Assembly: GCA_039934035.1 (NCBI GenBank)
Contig: JBDTMZ010000147.1
Location: forward strand, 62,001 to 126,000
From: Solibacter sp039934035
Lineage (GTDB): Bacteria > Acidobacteriota > Terriglobia > Bryobacterales > Bryobacteraceae
DNA: 64,000 nucleotides
Reading direction: 5' to 3'
Positions 34,801 to 42,483 of the stretch are shown here, piece by piece. Below the pieces are notes generated by a model. That model made no database searches. It was not told the origin of the DNA and worked only from the letters and a program-made list of their open reading frames with translations. The translations under genes were made by a program, and so were the position numbers. Each line of letters opens with the position of its first letter. Position 1 is the first letter of the stretch.

Positions 34801-35192
34801 AAGTGCGCCAAGTGCTGGAACGGGCCACCGTCAGCCAGCGCCGTATTCTGATCATCGATGACGATCCCGCCGTGCGCGGGCTGTTGCATCGCATCTTGAC
34901 CGGCGCAGGCTACGCCGTGGTGGAAGCGGCCGACGGGAAGAGCGGTCTGCTGGAAGTGGAACACGCCCCGATGGACCTCGTGATTACCGATCTGGTCATG
35001 CCCGAGCAGGAAGGCCTCGAAGTCCTGGGTAAATTGCATGCGCGGCGACCCGGACTGCCGGTGATCGCGATTTCCGGCGCTTTTGGCGGCTCCTTCCTGG
35101 AGGTGGCGCGGCATCTCGGCGCGGCGGCCGCCCTGCCGAAGCCAGTGGAGGCGACGACCTTGCTCGAGGCGGTGAGAAAGGCCATCTCGTAA
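31878..35192 (+). CDS. Membrane hybrid histidine kinase with two PAS and two receiver domains
   Basis: The 1104-aa protein has TM1 (about 22-43), a periplasmic sensor of Cache type (about 45-310; VLVDADGKVILWEG, AAMRAVPDTPWFLIAKIDEWEA) and TM2 (about 312-335). Two PAS domains follow (about 360-480 and 487-600). The HisKA box GGVAHDFNNYL holds His624. HATPase motifs are NLVINSRDAM, DTGLGID and GTGLGLSTAYG. Two receivers end the chain with Asp915 (LVTDVIMPG) and Asp1038 (VITDLVMPE). It probably detects a small periplasmic ligand and feeds a phosphorelay whose output is encoded elsewhere. The MarR gene is 12 bp upstream. Confidence 0.92.
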   Translation: MLGPSLMPNRRDGGGVLPSSRLAPFLLPLLFTIVAASIGGVTWRFYVEQKEVSDRALHAQLITTLEGKIRQIVEWRRERRGQARIISTGTFAVNTLRRAIGGRASPAEVAVLQERLRSICANLRYAGAVLVDADGKVILWEGRKFGDQEHLRRVMRQVIEAADTVERDFDVGERTHLPHTAINIPLRDGPGQPIFGGLLLSIDANEYLEPLLSWPLPTRTGEALLVRREEDAVLFLTGTRGNPQAALRQRVPLERPNAVEVLATDGRTGVVTGVDYRGVPVHAAMRAVPDTPWFLIAKIDEWEATEPLRRRSLLLGVTALSLILLSAGLLWFLWRREQLAQYQSRLEAEAAHRRMSDQYSSLSRLANDVILLMDPNGVILTANDSVARVYGFQPGEIQGRHVRELRASGSEATFARQWDLARECGSLVFETVHRRRDGSEFPVEVSTRTVPMDGQMLQQSILRDVSDRKHAERELSESETRFRQLVEGAPYGILVVEETRILYANPEALRLFGASAKVGLAGQSLLDRVPAEDREELALRLGAVAAELQPKAVERGYLRIDGHPFWAGVSATRIIYSGRPAALLFLSDITARRAADEDRARLEEQLRHAQKLESVGRLAGGVAHDFNNYLTVINGYCDMLLSGELPDDEIRESLSEVRAAGERAASVTQQLLTFSRKQIAEPRVVDLNQVVRDSEQLLRRLIGEDVRMVSRVHAHASYVLADPSQLGQVLMNLVINSRDAMPGGGSITIEISEKEIGSADETRRDRAPGRYAVLSVADTGLGIDRKTLARIFEPFFTTKSVGTGTGLGLSTAYGIVRQAGGWIDVQSAPGAGARFDVWLPLTQAEAPALPAPATAGGAARGHETLLIVEDQADVRRLTLSILRAAGYRLLEAASGEAALRVSAEHAGRIDLLVTDVIMPGLNGRQLAERLVAQRPDLRVLYTSGYASEVIARQGSLDPGLEYLRKPFGAPELNAKVRQVLERATVSQRRILIIDDDPAVRGLLHRILTGAGYAVVEAADGKSGLLEVEHAPMDLVITDLVMPEQEGLEVLGKLHARRPGLPVIAISGAFGGSFLEVARHLGAAAALPKPVEATTLLEAVRKAIS

Positions 35193-35274
35193 CCTGCCCC
35201 GTAGAAGGACGTCACCTCACAAACCCGGCGCGGCGTCTGATCATTTTCTTACCCGGGGTGTTTCCGGAGTTGTC

Positions 35275-36534
35275 ATGATAGAAGGTATGAGTGAATTGCG
35301 GGAACGCTGGGAAGGCGTGTCTCTGCCCGGGGATTATCTGCTCACGCGATGGGTGAGCAGCGAAGACAATGCAGGAATTTTCGATGCGTGCAGCGGCACC
35401 GAAGCCGGGCCCGACGCCGCACGCGTCACGGTCAAATTAGTTCCCCAGACCGACGCCGACGGGAGTGCGCAACTCGGCCTGTGGCAGCGCACGAAGGGGC
35501 TGGAACATCCCCACTTGCGCCGTTTGCTGGATTTCGGCCGCGCCGAACTCGACGGCCAGATCGTGCTGTACGCCGTCCTGGAAAGGGCAGACGACACGCT
35601 GGCAGCCGCGCTGCGCCAGGGCCCGCTTTCGGAACCGGAAGCGCGCGAAGTCCTCGGCGCCGCGCTGAGCGCTATGCGTTACCTGCAAGCGCAGGGACTC
35701 GCGGTCAGCATACTCGATCCCGATCACGTCGTGGCCGTCGGCGAGAACATCAAGGTCTGCACCCACGGACTGCGGGAAGTTCCGGCCGATATGCCGTTCC
35801 GCCGCGAACTGGCGGCTTTCTGGGACCAGGTCTCGCCCTCACCCACGGCGAAACGCAAGGAAATTCTGCGTGAGGCGCTGGGAGAACCGCCCGAGGTTTC
35901 TGCCGCGCCGCTGTTGCGTTCCGAACCCAAAGCGGACGCTGTGTTCGCTCCTCCGCTGCCACCGGCATCCAGCAACTCGCCCTACAGGGAATCGCGCCCC
36001 GCCGACGAAGTGCCGTTTTCTCCGGAAGAATCGCCGCACGTCGCCAGGCGCACGCCGCGCTGGATCTTCGTGGGTGCGGCCGCCGTGGTGTTGCTGATTT
36101 TGGGGTGGAATTTCTGGCGCTCACCCGACGGTCCGGCGCAAGCTCCGCTTCCGACGCCCGTCAGCACGACGACGCCGCCTCGGACTGTGCCTCCTGTCGC
36201 GTCCTCCCCCGTTCCCGCTCCGTCGCGACCGGTGGTCACCGAGTCGAAGCCCTCTCCCAGGGGCGAAGCCTCGCGCATCGCGCCGGGCAAGGCCATGTGG
36301 CGAGTGATCGCCTTCACCTACCGCTCGGAGGAGGCTGCGCGCCATAAGGTGAAACAGGTCAATGAGAAGCATCCCGATCTCAAGGCGGGCGTGTTCTCTC
36401 CGCGCGAGAAGAAGGGTTACTATCTGGTGGCGCTGGGCGGACGCATGACGCGCGACGATGCCATACGCGTGCAGAGGCAGGCGCGCGCTGAGCGCCTCGC
36501 CCACGACGTGTATATTCAGAATTACCTGGACTGA
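35275..36534 (+). CDS. Membrane pseudokinase with SPOR domain
   Basis: The 419-aa protein begins with a region that follows the N-lobe and hinge of Ser/Thr kinases: VTVKLVP with Lys54, GLEHPHLRRLLDFGRAELDGQIVLYAVLERADDTLAAAL. The catalytic HRDLKxxN is replaced by VSILDPDHVV, and DFG is absent, so it cannot be an active kinase. A Pro-rich linker leads to one membrane helix (about 263-282). A periplasmic Pro/Ser/Thr-rich stretch and a SPOR domain follow (about 340-419; WRVIAFTYRSEEAARHKVKQVNEKHP, GYYLVALGGRM). SPOR domains bind denuded peptidoglycan at division sites. The role is probably linking a cytoplasmic signal to septal wall (inference). Confidence 0.75.
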   Translation: MIEGMSELRERWEGVSLPGDYLLTRWVSSEDNAGIFDACSGTEAGPDAARVTVKLVPQTDADGSAQLGLWQRTKGLEHPHLRRLLDFGRAELDGQIVLYAVLERADDTLAAALRQGPLSEPEAREVLGAALSAMRYLQAQGLAVSILDPDHVVAVGENIKVCTHGLREVPADMPFRRELAAFWDQVSPSPTAKRKEILREALGEPPEVSAAPLLRSEPKADAVFAPPLPPASSNSPYRESRPADEVPFSPEESPHVARRTPRWIFVGAAAVVLLILGWNFWRSPDGPAQAPLPTPVSTTTPPRTVPPVASSPVPAPSRPVVTESKPSPRGEASRIAPGKAMWRVIAFTYRSEEAARHKVKQVNEKHPDLKAGVFSPREKKGYYLVALGGRMTRDDAIRVQRQARAERLAHDVYIQNYLD

Positions 36535-36558
36535 AACTGGCTGTAACGGAGTGCGGGT

Positions 36559-36580
36559 GGACAGGCGGCCCAGCCCGTCC
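36559..36580. repeat. Dispersed palindrome, family B copy 1
   Basis: GGACAGGC and GCCCGTCC face each other across 6 bp with one mismatch. The right arm ends in the first base of the phhA stop codon complement. The other family B copies are at 38738-38758 and 54805-54831. Confidence 0.45.
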
Positions 36581-37491
36581 TACACCGCTTCCAGGAAACT
36601 GCGCAGATCGCTTTCCGCGATGTCGGGCAAGCCGGGTGCGACGTTATCGAGCTTACCCTCAAGCATCCACTGCTCGAAGCGATCGACCTCACTGAACAGG
36701 TGGTCGAACGAGTCCACTACGAACAGAATCGGTTGGAAGTGGTCGATCTCCGCCACCTGATTGATCACCCACTCCAACTGCAGCGGAAAGCGCTGCACTT
36801 CGGGCGAATCGATGGCGTGCTCCAGTTCGGCCGACGAACTGAGCAGCCCGCTGCCGTATGCGCAAATCCCCTTTGGGCCGCGCATCAGGCCGAATTCGAC
36901 GGTAAACCAGAAGAAGCGCGACATGGCGCGCATGATGCTGGTCAGGCGACGGACGCGCTCGCCGTAATCGGGAATGTCCGCCGTAATCCGGGCCGCCGTG
37001 ACCGCGCATTCGCCGAAACGCACTAAGGTATCGGCAAAGCGCCGGTCGGTATGCATGGGGACGTGCCCCGCGATGTCGTGAAAGATATCGGGTTCGGGCA
37101 GATACTCCAGGCGGTCCCCCGGACGGATGGTGATGGTGGTAGGGAACTCGCGGCGGCGCAGGCAATCGAAGAAGACGAAGCCGGGCACGTAGCCGCTCAC
37201 CGGTTTGGCCTGGAAGCCGGTCAGGGGCTCGAGGCGGCGGTTGATTTCGGTGAGGCGGGGAATCCGGTGGTGGGGCAAATCAAGGGCGGCGATCCCCTTT
37301 AGGAAGTGGGGGTTGGCATAGCGTTCCCACTTCGGATCCAGGCCGGCAAAAAGCTTGCGCCAAGCCTCATGGTTTTCTTCAGAATATAGCTCGTAAGCCT
37401 GTGAAATATAAAGGTCTCCGCGAGAGCGTGCGGCTTCTACAAAAGGCGCGTGTCCCGTGGTGAGGCCAGGGGTAACAAGTGTCCCGGACAT
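36580..37491 (-). CDS. phhA: Phenylalanine 4-monooxygenase (phenylalanine hydroxylase)
   Basis: The 303-aa protein is a bacterial-type aromatic amino acid hydroxylase consisting of the catalytic domain only. The iron ligands are His138 and His143 in PDIFHDIAGHVPMH and Glu199 in FWFTVEFGL. Other motifs are RIPRLTEINRRLEPLTGF, GYVPGFVFFDCLRRREFP and CAYGSGLLSSSAELEHA. It converts phenylalanine to tyrosine with tetrahydropterin and O2 in the cytoplasm. GGGAGGG precedes the ATG. A weak promoter (TTGTCA, 17 bp, TAACGT) could lie on the minus strand between 37541 and 37513. No pterin-4a-carbinolamine dehydratase gene is seen nearby. Confidence 0.93.
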   Translation of the reverse strand: MSGTLVTPGLTTGHAPFVEAARSRGDLYISQAYELYSEENHEAWRKLFAGLDPKWERYANPHFLKGIAALDLPHHRIPRLTEINRRLEPLTGFQAKPVSGYVPGFVFFDCLRRREFPTTITIRPGDRLEYLPEPDIFHDIAGHVPMHTDRRFADTLVRFGECAVTAARITADIPDYGERVRRLTSIMRAMSRFFWFTVEFGLMRGPKGICAYGSGLLSSSAELEHAIDSPEVQRFPLQLEWVINQVAEIDHFQPILFVVDSFDHLFSEVDRFEQWMLEGKLDNVAPGLPDIAESDLRSFLEAV

Positions 37492-37611
37492 AGGTCCCTC
37501 CCTGCTGATTTCACGTTAGCAGAAGTCCGGACCGATGACAACCTCTTTTGGGTGGTGCTACGTGCGGAGCGGAGCACGAGCGAGCCGCAGAGAGTGAAAA
37601 ACGAAGCCAAT

Positions 37612-38070
37612 TCAGAGACTGTGGCAGAAGCCGCAGCCCGCATCGCCGGCGGAGGGCATGCGTTCCTCGGACCCGGCATGGTGGGCGACCAGAGCGGTCG
37701 TGTTCCCTCGGCGCAGCGGCACGCTGACTCCCGCGCCGCCATCGCAGCTCAGGGGGCGATTGGCGCCCTCGCGGGGATTCCCCTCGCGCGGATTCCAGGA
37801 GACCAGCGAAACCGTGCGGGCTGAAGCCAGCTCAATGGGCCGGCCGGCGGCAGCATCATGCGCCGTGAAGCGGTACAGATCGAGCGCCGGCTGGCTGGCG
37901 GCGTAGCCACCCGCGACAATCACAAACACGGCGGCGGCCACAGCCAGAAACGCGCCGCGTACCTCGCTGCGCTGCCGGGGGCGAACCAGTCCCAGACGTT
38001 CGCCAAGCGCATCGGGAACGGGCACCTTCGTCAAGCCCCGCGCCAGTTCGCGTTCCAGCCAATCAGACAT
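37612..38070 (-). CDS. Membrane protein downstream of ECF sigma gene, putative anti-sigma factor ending in CxxCH
   Basis: The 152-aa protein overlaps the sigma gene by 8 bp, the usual arrangement of sigma/anti-sigma pairs. A short cytoplasmic part (1-37; MSDWLERELARGLTKVPVPDALGERL) is followed by one membrane helix (about 38-58) and a periplasmic tail of about 90 residues. No zinc-finger HxxxCxxC motif of ZAS anti-sigma factors is present. The very C-terminus reads GCGFCHSL, a CxxCH motif (Cys146, Cys149, His150) like a c-type haem site. Whether haem is bound is unknown. No family was recognised; the anti-sigma role rests on gene order and topology. Confidence 0.6.
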   Translation of the reverse strand: MSDWLERELARGLTKVPVPDALGERLGLVRPRQRSEVRGAFLAVAAAVFVIVAGGYAASQPALDLYRFTAHDAAAGRPIELASARTVSLVSWNPREGNPREGANRPLSCDGGAGVSVPLRRGNTTALVAHHAGSEERMPSAGDAGCGFCHSL

Positions 38071-38632
38071 ACGAGATTCCTTTCAGGTGCGACAAGCGCC
38101 GCTCCAGCACTTTGTGCGCGCGATTCAGACGCGAGGCAACGGTGCCTACCGAACAGGCCAGCACCTCGGCGATTTCGTCGTAGGCTAGCCCCTCGGTGTA
38201 ACGCAACAGCACCACGATGCGCTGGTCGGCCGGTAGTTTCTCCACCGCCTGCTGCACGCGATCGTTCATTTGCGCGCGCATCAAGCCGTGCAGCGTATCG
38301 CCCGGCGACCGGAGCACACTCAGGAATTCGTCCGCCATGGGAATGGTGCGCCAGGAGCGGCGCTTGTAGTCCAGGCAGCTATTGACCACCAGGCGGTAGA
38401 CCCACGTGCTGAACGAGGAATCGCCGCGGAAACTGGTCATCGAGGAGAACAGCTTGAGGAACGTATCCTGGGCGATATCCATGGCCAGGGCCTGGTCCCC
38501 GCTGAAGCGCAGCGCAATCGAATAAACCTTGTCCTTCTGGGATTCGAAGAGCGCACGAAAGGCGTCCGGCTCGCCGCGGCGGCAGGCCTCGATCAACTCG
38601 TGTTCCGTACCCTCCAGAACCATCCCGCTCAC
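38063..38632 (-). CDS. ECF-type RNA polymerase sigma factor
   Basis: The 189-aa protein has sigma region 2 (DAFRALFESQKDKVYSIALRFSGDQALAMDIAQDTFLKLF, then FSTWVYRLVVNSCLDYKRR) and region 4 (LPADQRIVVLLRYTEGLAYDEIAEVLACSVGTVASRLNRAHKVLERRL). Regions 1 and 3 are absent, as in ECF sigma factors of the RpoE type. The frame opens at GTG 38632; an ATG at 38623 is possible. The start area carries an 11-bp duplication (CATCCCGCTCA at 38621-38631 and 38638-38648). It probably controls an envelope or redox response together with the overlapping membrane protein. Confidence 0.9.
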   Translation of the reverse strand: MSGMVLEGTEHELIEACRRGEPDAFRALFESQKDKVYSIALRFSGDQALAMDIAQDTFLKLFSSMTSFRGDSSFSTWVYRLVVNSCLDYKRRSWRTIPMADEFLSVLRSPGDTLHGLMRAQMNDRVQQAVEKLPADQRIVVLLRYTEGLAYDEIAEVLACSVGTVASRLNRAHKVLERRLSHLKGISYV

Positions 38633-38685
38633 TAAGACATCCCGCTCATAAGACGATGATAGCGTGATATTCCTTCCGCGAAAAC

Positions 38686-38722
38686 AATGGCCTCCCGCCG
38701 GTGGTTCCGGCGGGAGGCCATT
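38686..38722 (-). terminator. Strong hairpin terminator after the TonB receptor gene
   Basis: A perfect 16-bp stem (38686-38701 with 38707-38722) with a 5-nt loop is followed on the minus strand by TGTTTTC. It lies 39 bp past the receptor stop and separates it from the sigma gene. Confidence 0.8.
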
Positions 38723-38737
38723 GATCGGTAGCGAAAG

Positions 38738-38758
38738 GGACAGGCCGGGAGCCTGTCC
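38738..38758. repeat. Dispersed palindrome, family B copy 2
   Basis: GGACAGGC (38738-38745), spacer CGGGA, GCCTGTCC (38751-38758): a perfect inverted repeat three bases past the TonB receptor stop. Confidence 0.5.
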
Positions 38759-38761
38759 TGC

Positions 38762-41700
38762 CTAGAACCGCAGTTTGGCGCCGAGTTGGATCTTGCGCGA
38801 ACTGCTGGAGACCGTGTTGCGGATGCGGCCGAAGATCGAACTGGAAATGTCCGTGGTCGGCGCGCCGAAACTCGGCGTATTGGTCAGATTGGTGGCATCG
38901 GCGCGGAACTCCAGGCGGACCCGCTCGGTCACCGCCATGCGCTTCAGCAGCGCAGCGTTGATTTCGAACCAGTGCGGTCCGATGAAGAAGTTGCGTCCCG
39001 TATTGCCGAACTGGCCGGCGCCCGGTGCCGAGAATTTGGCGCGGTCCGAGGCGTCGAAGTACCACAGCAGGCCGGTGCCGGAATCGGTGAAAGCCGAGCC
39101 ATCGCCGCGCCCGCAGCCACTGCAATTCGCAGTCGACTGGTTGACGTTGCTCACCGTATTGGTACCGGCGAAAGCCGAGAACGGACGCCCGCTGGTGACG
39201 CGGCCGAAGCCCGTGGCTTCCCAACCGCCCAGCACGTGGTCCAGCAAACCGCTGGCGTTGTGCATCCAGTGCTTGCCTTTGCCGAAGGGCAGTTCGGCCA
39301 CAACGTTCCACTGGAAGACATGGCGGCGGTCGAAGTCGCTGTAGGAATAGTTCAGGCGGCGATTGTTGATGTCGAACGGAGTGTCGGCGGCGGTGGAGGT
39401 GGCGGCCGTGCCGACCACCGTAATGGTCGGGTCGAAGCTGCGCGTGTCCAGCGACTTGGACCAGGTGTAGGCCACGTTGAAGGAAATACCGCGGGAGAGG
39501 CGTCGCGTCAACTGCGCTTCCAGGCCGTGGTAAGTGGAAAAGTCATTCGAATCCAGCACGTTCAGCGTGGAGAATTGCGGGAACGGGATCAGCACGAAGG
39601 GCTGGTTGGCGGAAAGCTGGGTCACCGAAACGCCGTTCTGCAGGCGGGTCGCGATGGAGCTCGCCAGCGCGCCCACCGAATTCAGAGTGAGGCTGGAAGC
39701 GTTCAAACGGCGCACCATCTGGGAGCCGGTCTCACCGGCGTTCAACCTCGTGTCTTTGCTCAACAGCGTATTCATGAGGGTGGATTCGCCGCCGGCCTTC
39801 ACGATATTAAACGCATCCAGGAAGCCGTTGGTGAAGATCTGCGTCTGGTTGACGTTGTAGGCGCCCAGCAGGTGAGTGGCGCGGCGGCCGATGTAGGCGA
39901 TATCGACGATGGTGTTGCGCGCCACTTCACGCTGGATGTTGAGCGCCCACTGGTGGGTGCGAGGCGTTTGCAGGTTAGGATCCACCACGGTGTTGGATGC
40001 CGAAGAGAACGCCGCAGGCTGGTACAGGGCGCTCGGTTTGGCAGTGGGCGGGTTGAGCGCCGGCAGATTGGCGAGGCGTCCGCCGCCCTGGCCGAAATCC
40101 GTATTGATGGCCGCGAAAGCGGCGCCAGGCAGGTTCACCAGGATGGTGGAGGCGACCACGAAGTTGTTGATGCGGTCGTAGGCGATGCGGTAATTGGCGC
40201 GAATCGACGTCTTGCCGGTGCCGAAAGGATCCCAGGCCAAGCCCACCGAGGGGCCCCAATTGCCGAGTTGATTCTTGAACAGCTTGCCGGGCACCCAGGT
40301 GACGGTGTTGCTGGGCGCGGCGCCTGCCACCATCGGCTGGTTGGGCACGCGGATGTTGTCGTTCGGCGTGTTGGGCGAGAGGCGGATTTCGTAGCGCAGC
40401 CCGAGATCCACGGTCAGGTTGGGCCGGACTTTCCAGGTGTCCTGGGCATACATCTCGTATTCGGGATAGCGCGTGTCGAACAGGAAGGTGCTCTTGGTCC
40501 ATTGATCTCCGTCGGCCACGAAGCCGCGGTGAAATTCTCCGACGCGGCCCAACAGATAGTTGATGTGCGATTGGAAGAGCGGGCGGTCGAACGCGGTATT
40601 GAGGTCGGAGGGCAGGCCGAAGGTCGCCGGATCCACGGTGTTAATCGAAGCAGAGAAGTTCACTTCCTCGTTGGCATTCAGGCCGGCCACGCTGCCGCGA
40701 ATGTCTTCCTCGCGCACGCGGCGGAAATTGCCGCCGAATTTGAAGGAATGCGCGCCGCGGAAGTAGGCGAAGTTGTCCACCACCTGCCAGGTGCTGACCA
40801 CGCGCGAGTTGCCGAAGTTGTACTGCTGCGCGTTGTCTACGGGCGTGCTGAGAAACGTGATCTTGTCGATGGATTCGGGCTGGCCGAAAATCGGATCGTA
40901 GCGGTTCTGCCCGACCACGAACTCGTTGGTCATGCGGCTGGTAGGAGTAAAACGCCAGTTAACCGCGAAATTCCGCGGCCCGCGCAACGTATTTACCTGA
41001 CAAGGTCCGCCCGGGAAGATTGGCTGTCCGCCATTCACCACGTCGCAAAGGCTGTCGTCGCGGCCCCACACCACGCGGCCATAAACGACATTCTTGGTAT
41101 TCAGAATCTGATCGATCTTGATGGTCTGGTCGTGCTGCCGCTCAGACGCCTGGGCGCTGAAAACGTAGCCGGCGGTATTGAGTCCGTCGCCCTGCGTGAA
41201 GCTGTTGGGCAGCGGCATGTTCTTCAGTTCGGCGGCGACCGTGGGGTCGTAGCCGATGCGCTGCGGATCGTTCTGCGCGATATTGTAAGTGCCGATATTG
41301 AGGCCGGGCAGGGGATTGCCCGCGGCGTCCACCGAAGCCGTGCTGGACCCGGCGGGCTGGTTGCGGCCGCCTTTCACATAGCGCAGCAGACCGGTCCGGG
41401 CGTTGGCGGTGTAAACCGTGCGCGTGACGCCGCGGCTGCTGCGCGCTCGCAACGCCTGCACCTGGCCGAAGAAGAACGTCTTGTTCTTAATCACCGGACC
41501 GCTGATGCTGCCGCCGAAAATATTCTGCTGGAGCTGTGCTTTGCCCAGGTTGTCGATATTGCTTTCCCATTCGTTGGCATTGAAACGCGGCGTGCGGTAA
41601 AACTCGAAGGCGTCGCCGTGAAACTGGTTGCTGCCGCTGCGCGTGACCATGGCCACCTGTCCGCCGCTGTTGCGCCCGTTTTCGGCGGTGCCGTTGCCGG

Positions 41701-42361
41701 TGAGCACGCGCATTTCCTGGAGCATGTCGGGATTGACGCGGAAAGAGGTGGTGTTGCTGCCGCCCTGGCTGGAATCGTTCACGTCGATGCCGTCGAGCGT
41801 GTAGTTCCAGGAGCGGTCGCGCGCGCCGTGCACGTGGATGCCGCCACCGGTGGCCGCGCCGGACACCACACCGGGCTGGGTGATTACCAGTTCGAGCGGA
41901 TTGCGCCCGCGCGAGCCCACGATCGGCAGGTCTTTCACCGCCTGGCTGGAAATCAGGTTGCCGTAATTACCGGAGTTACTGGTTTGCACGGCCTCCGCCG
42001 AAGCCTGGACTTCCACGGTCTCTACCGTCGTGCCCACTTCCAGCCTCACGTTTAACGTGGTCGGCTGGCCGATGTTTACCAGGTTACTTTTGGACGTGTA
42101 CTTACGAAAGCCGCTGATTTCCACGTCCAGCCGGTAACTCCCTGGCTGCACAGCCTCAAACGTGAAGGAACCGGCGGAAGAGGACTTGGCATCGAAAGCG
42201 AGGCTGGTTCCTTCATTCGTAAGCTTTACCGATGCTCCCACGACGACAGCGCCCGTAGGATCCATAACGGTCCCCAGCACGCGAGATGTAGTGCCTTGTC
42301 CGAACGTAACGGCGCACGCGGACACGAATAGCGCTAGCGAAAGTAAACCTCTTTTACCCAT
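38762..42361 (-). CDS. Oar-like TonB-dependent outer membrane receptor with carboxypeptidase-regulatory domain
   Basis: The protein is about 1199 aa from ATG 42361, the first codon of the signal peptide (MGKRGLLSLALFVSACAVTFG). A carboxypeptidase-regulatory-like beta-sandwich follows (about 25-110; GTVMDPTGAVVVGASVKLTNEGT, GSFTFEAVQPGSYRLDVEISGF). Then comes a plug domain with VKDLPIVGSRGRNPLELVITQPGV and NYTLDGIDVND. The remaining 900 residues are barrel strands with ARTVNTVG-like turns, ending in KIQLGAKLRF with a terminal Phe. This architecture is the large Oar-like family of Acidobacteria. Likely substrates are glycans or peptides, unknown here. No SusD partner is present. A GTG/TTG-led extension to 42406 is not favoured. 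A strong terminator follows. Confidence 0.9.
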   Translation of the reverse strand: MGKRGLLSLALFVSACAVTFGQGTTSRVLGTVMDPTGAVVVGASVKLTNEGTSLAFDAKSSSAGSFTFEAVQPGSYRLDVEISGFRKYTSKSNLVNIGQPTTLNVRLEVGTTVETVEVQASAEAVQTSNSGNYGNLISSQAVKDLPIVGSRGRNPLELVITQPGVVSGAATGGGIHVHGARDRSWNYTLDGIDVNDSSQGGSNTTSFRVNPDMLQEMRVLTGNGTAENGRNSGGQVAMVTRSGSNQFHGDAFEFYRTPRFNANEWESNIDNLGKAQLQQNIFGGSISGPVIKNKTFFFGQVQALRARSSRGVTRTVYTANARTGLLRYVKGGRNQPAGSSTASVDAAGNPLPGLNIGTYNIAQNDPQRIGYDPTVAAELKNMPLPNSFTQGDGLNTAGYVFSAQASERQHDQTIKIDQILNTKNVVYGRVVWGRDDSLCDVVNGGQPIFPGGPCQVNTLRGPRNFAVNWRFTPTSRMTNEFVVGQNRYDPIFGQPESIDKITFLSTPVDNAQQYNFGNSRVVSTWQVVDNFAYFRGAHSFKFGGNFRRVREEDIRGSVAGLNANEEVNFSASINTVDPATFGLPSDLNTAFDRPLFQSHINYLLGRVGEFHRGFVADGDQWTKSTFLFDTRYPEYEMYAQDTWKVRPNLTVDLGLRYEIRLSPNTPNDNIRVPNQPMVAGAAPSNTVTWVPGKLFKNQLGNWGPSVGLAWDPFGTGKTSIRANYRIAYDRINNFVVASTILVNLPGAAFAAINTDFGQGGGRLANLPALNPPTAKPSALYQPAAFSSASNTVVDPNLQTPRTHQWALNIQREVARNTIVDIAYIGRRATHLLGAYNVNQTQIFTNGFLDAFNIVKAGGESTLMNTLLSKDTRLNAGETGSQMVRRLNASSLTLNSVGALASSIATRLQNGVSVTQLSANQPFVLIPFPQFSTLNVLDSNDFSTYHGLEAQLTRRLSRGISFNVAYTWSKSLDTRSFDPTITVVGTAATSTAADTPFDINNRRLNYSYSDFDRRHVFQWNVVAELPFGKGKHWMHNASGLLDHVLGGWEATGFGRVTSGRPFSAFAGTNTVSNVNQSTANCSGCGRGDGSAFTDSGTGLLWYFDASDRAKFSAPGAGQFGNTGRNFFIGPHWFEINAALLKRMAVTERVRLEFRADATNLTNTPSFGAPTTDISSSIFGRIRNTVSSSSRKIQLGAKLRF

Positions 42362-42483
42362 ACGGGGGAGGATAACAGATCGGGAACAGGTGCGTAAAGG
42401 CTTCAAAGCAGGCGAGTTTTACCACACTTCGATTGTGATTACCGCGCCATTGGCTTATCATGACTTTTACCTGGGAGTGTCGT

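Noticed and set aside
38786..42055. A very long antisense open frame (over 1000 codons) across the TonB receptor gene
   Set aside because: The opposite strand encodes a complete Oar-like receptor with signal peptide and terminator. The antisense frame follows from high GC at third positions, and its product has no recognisable motifs.
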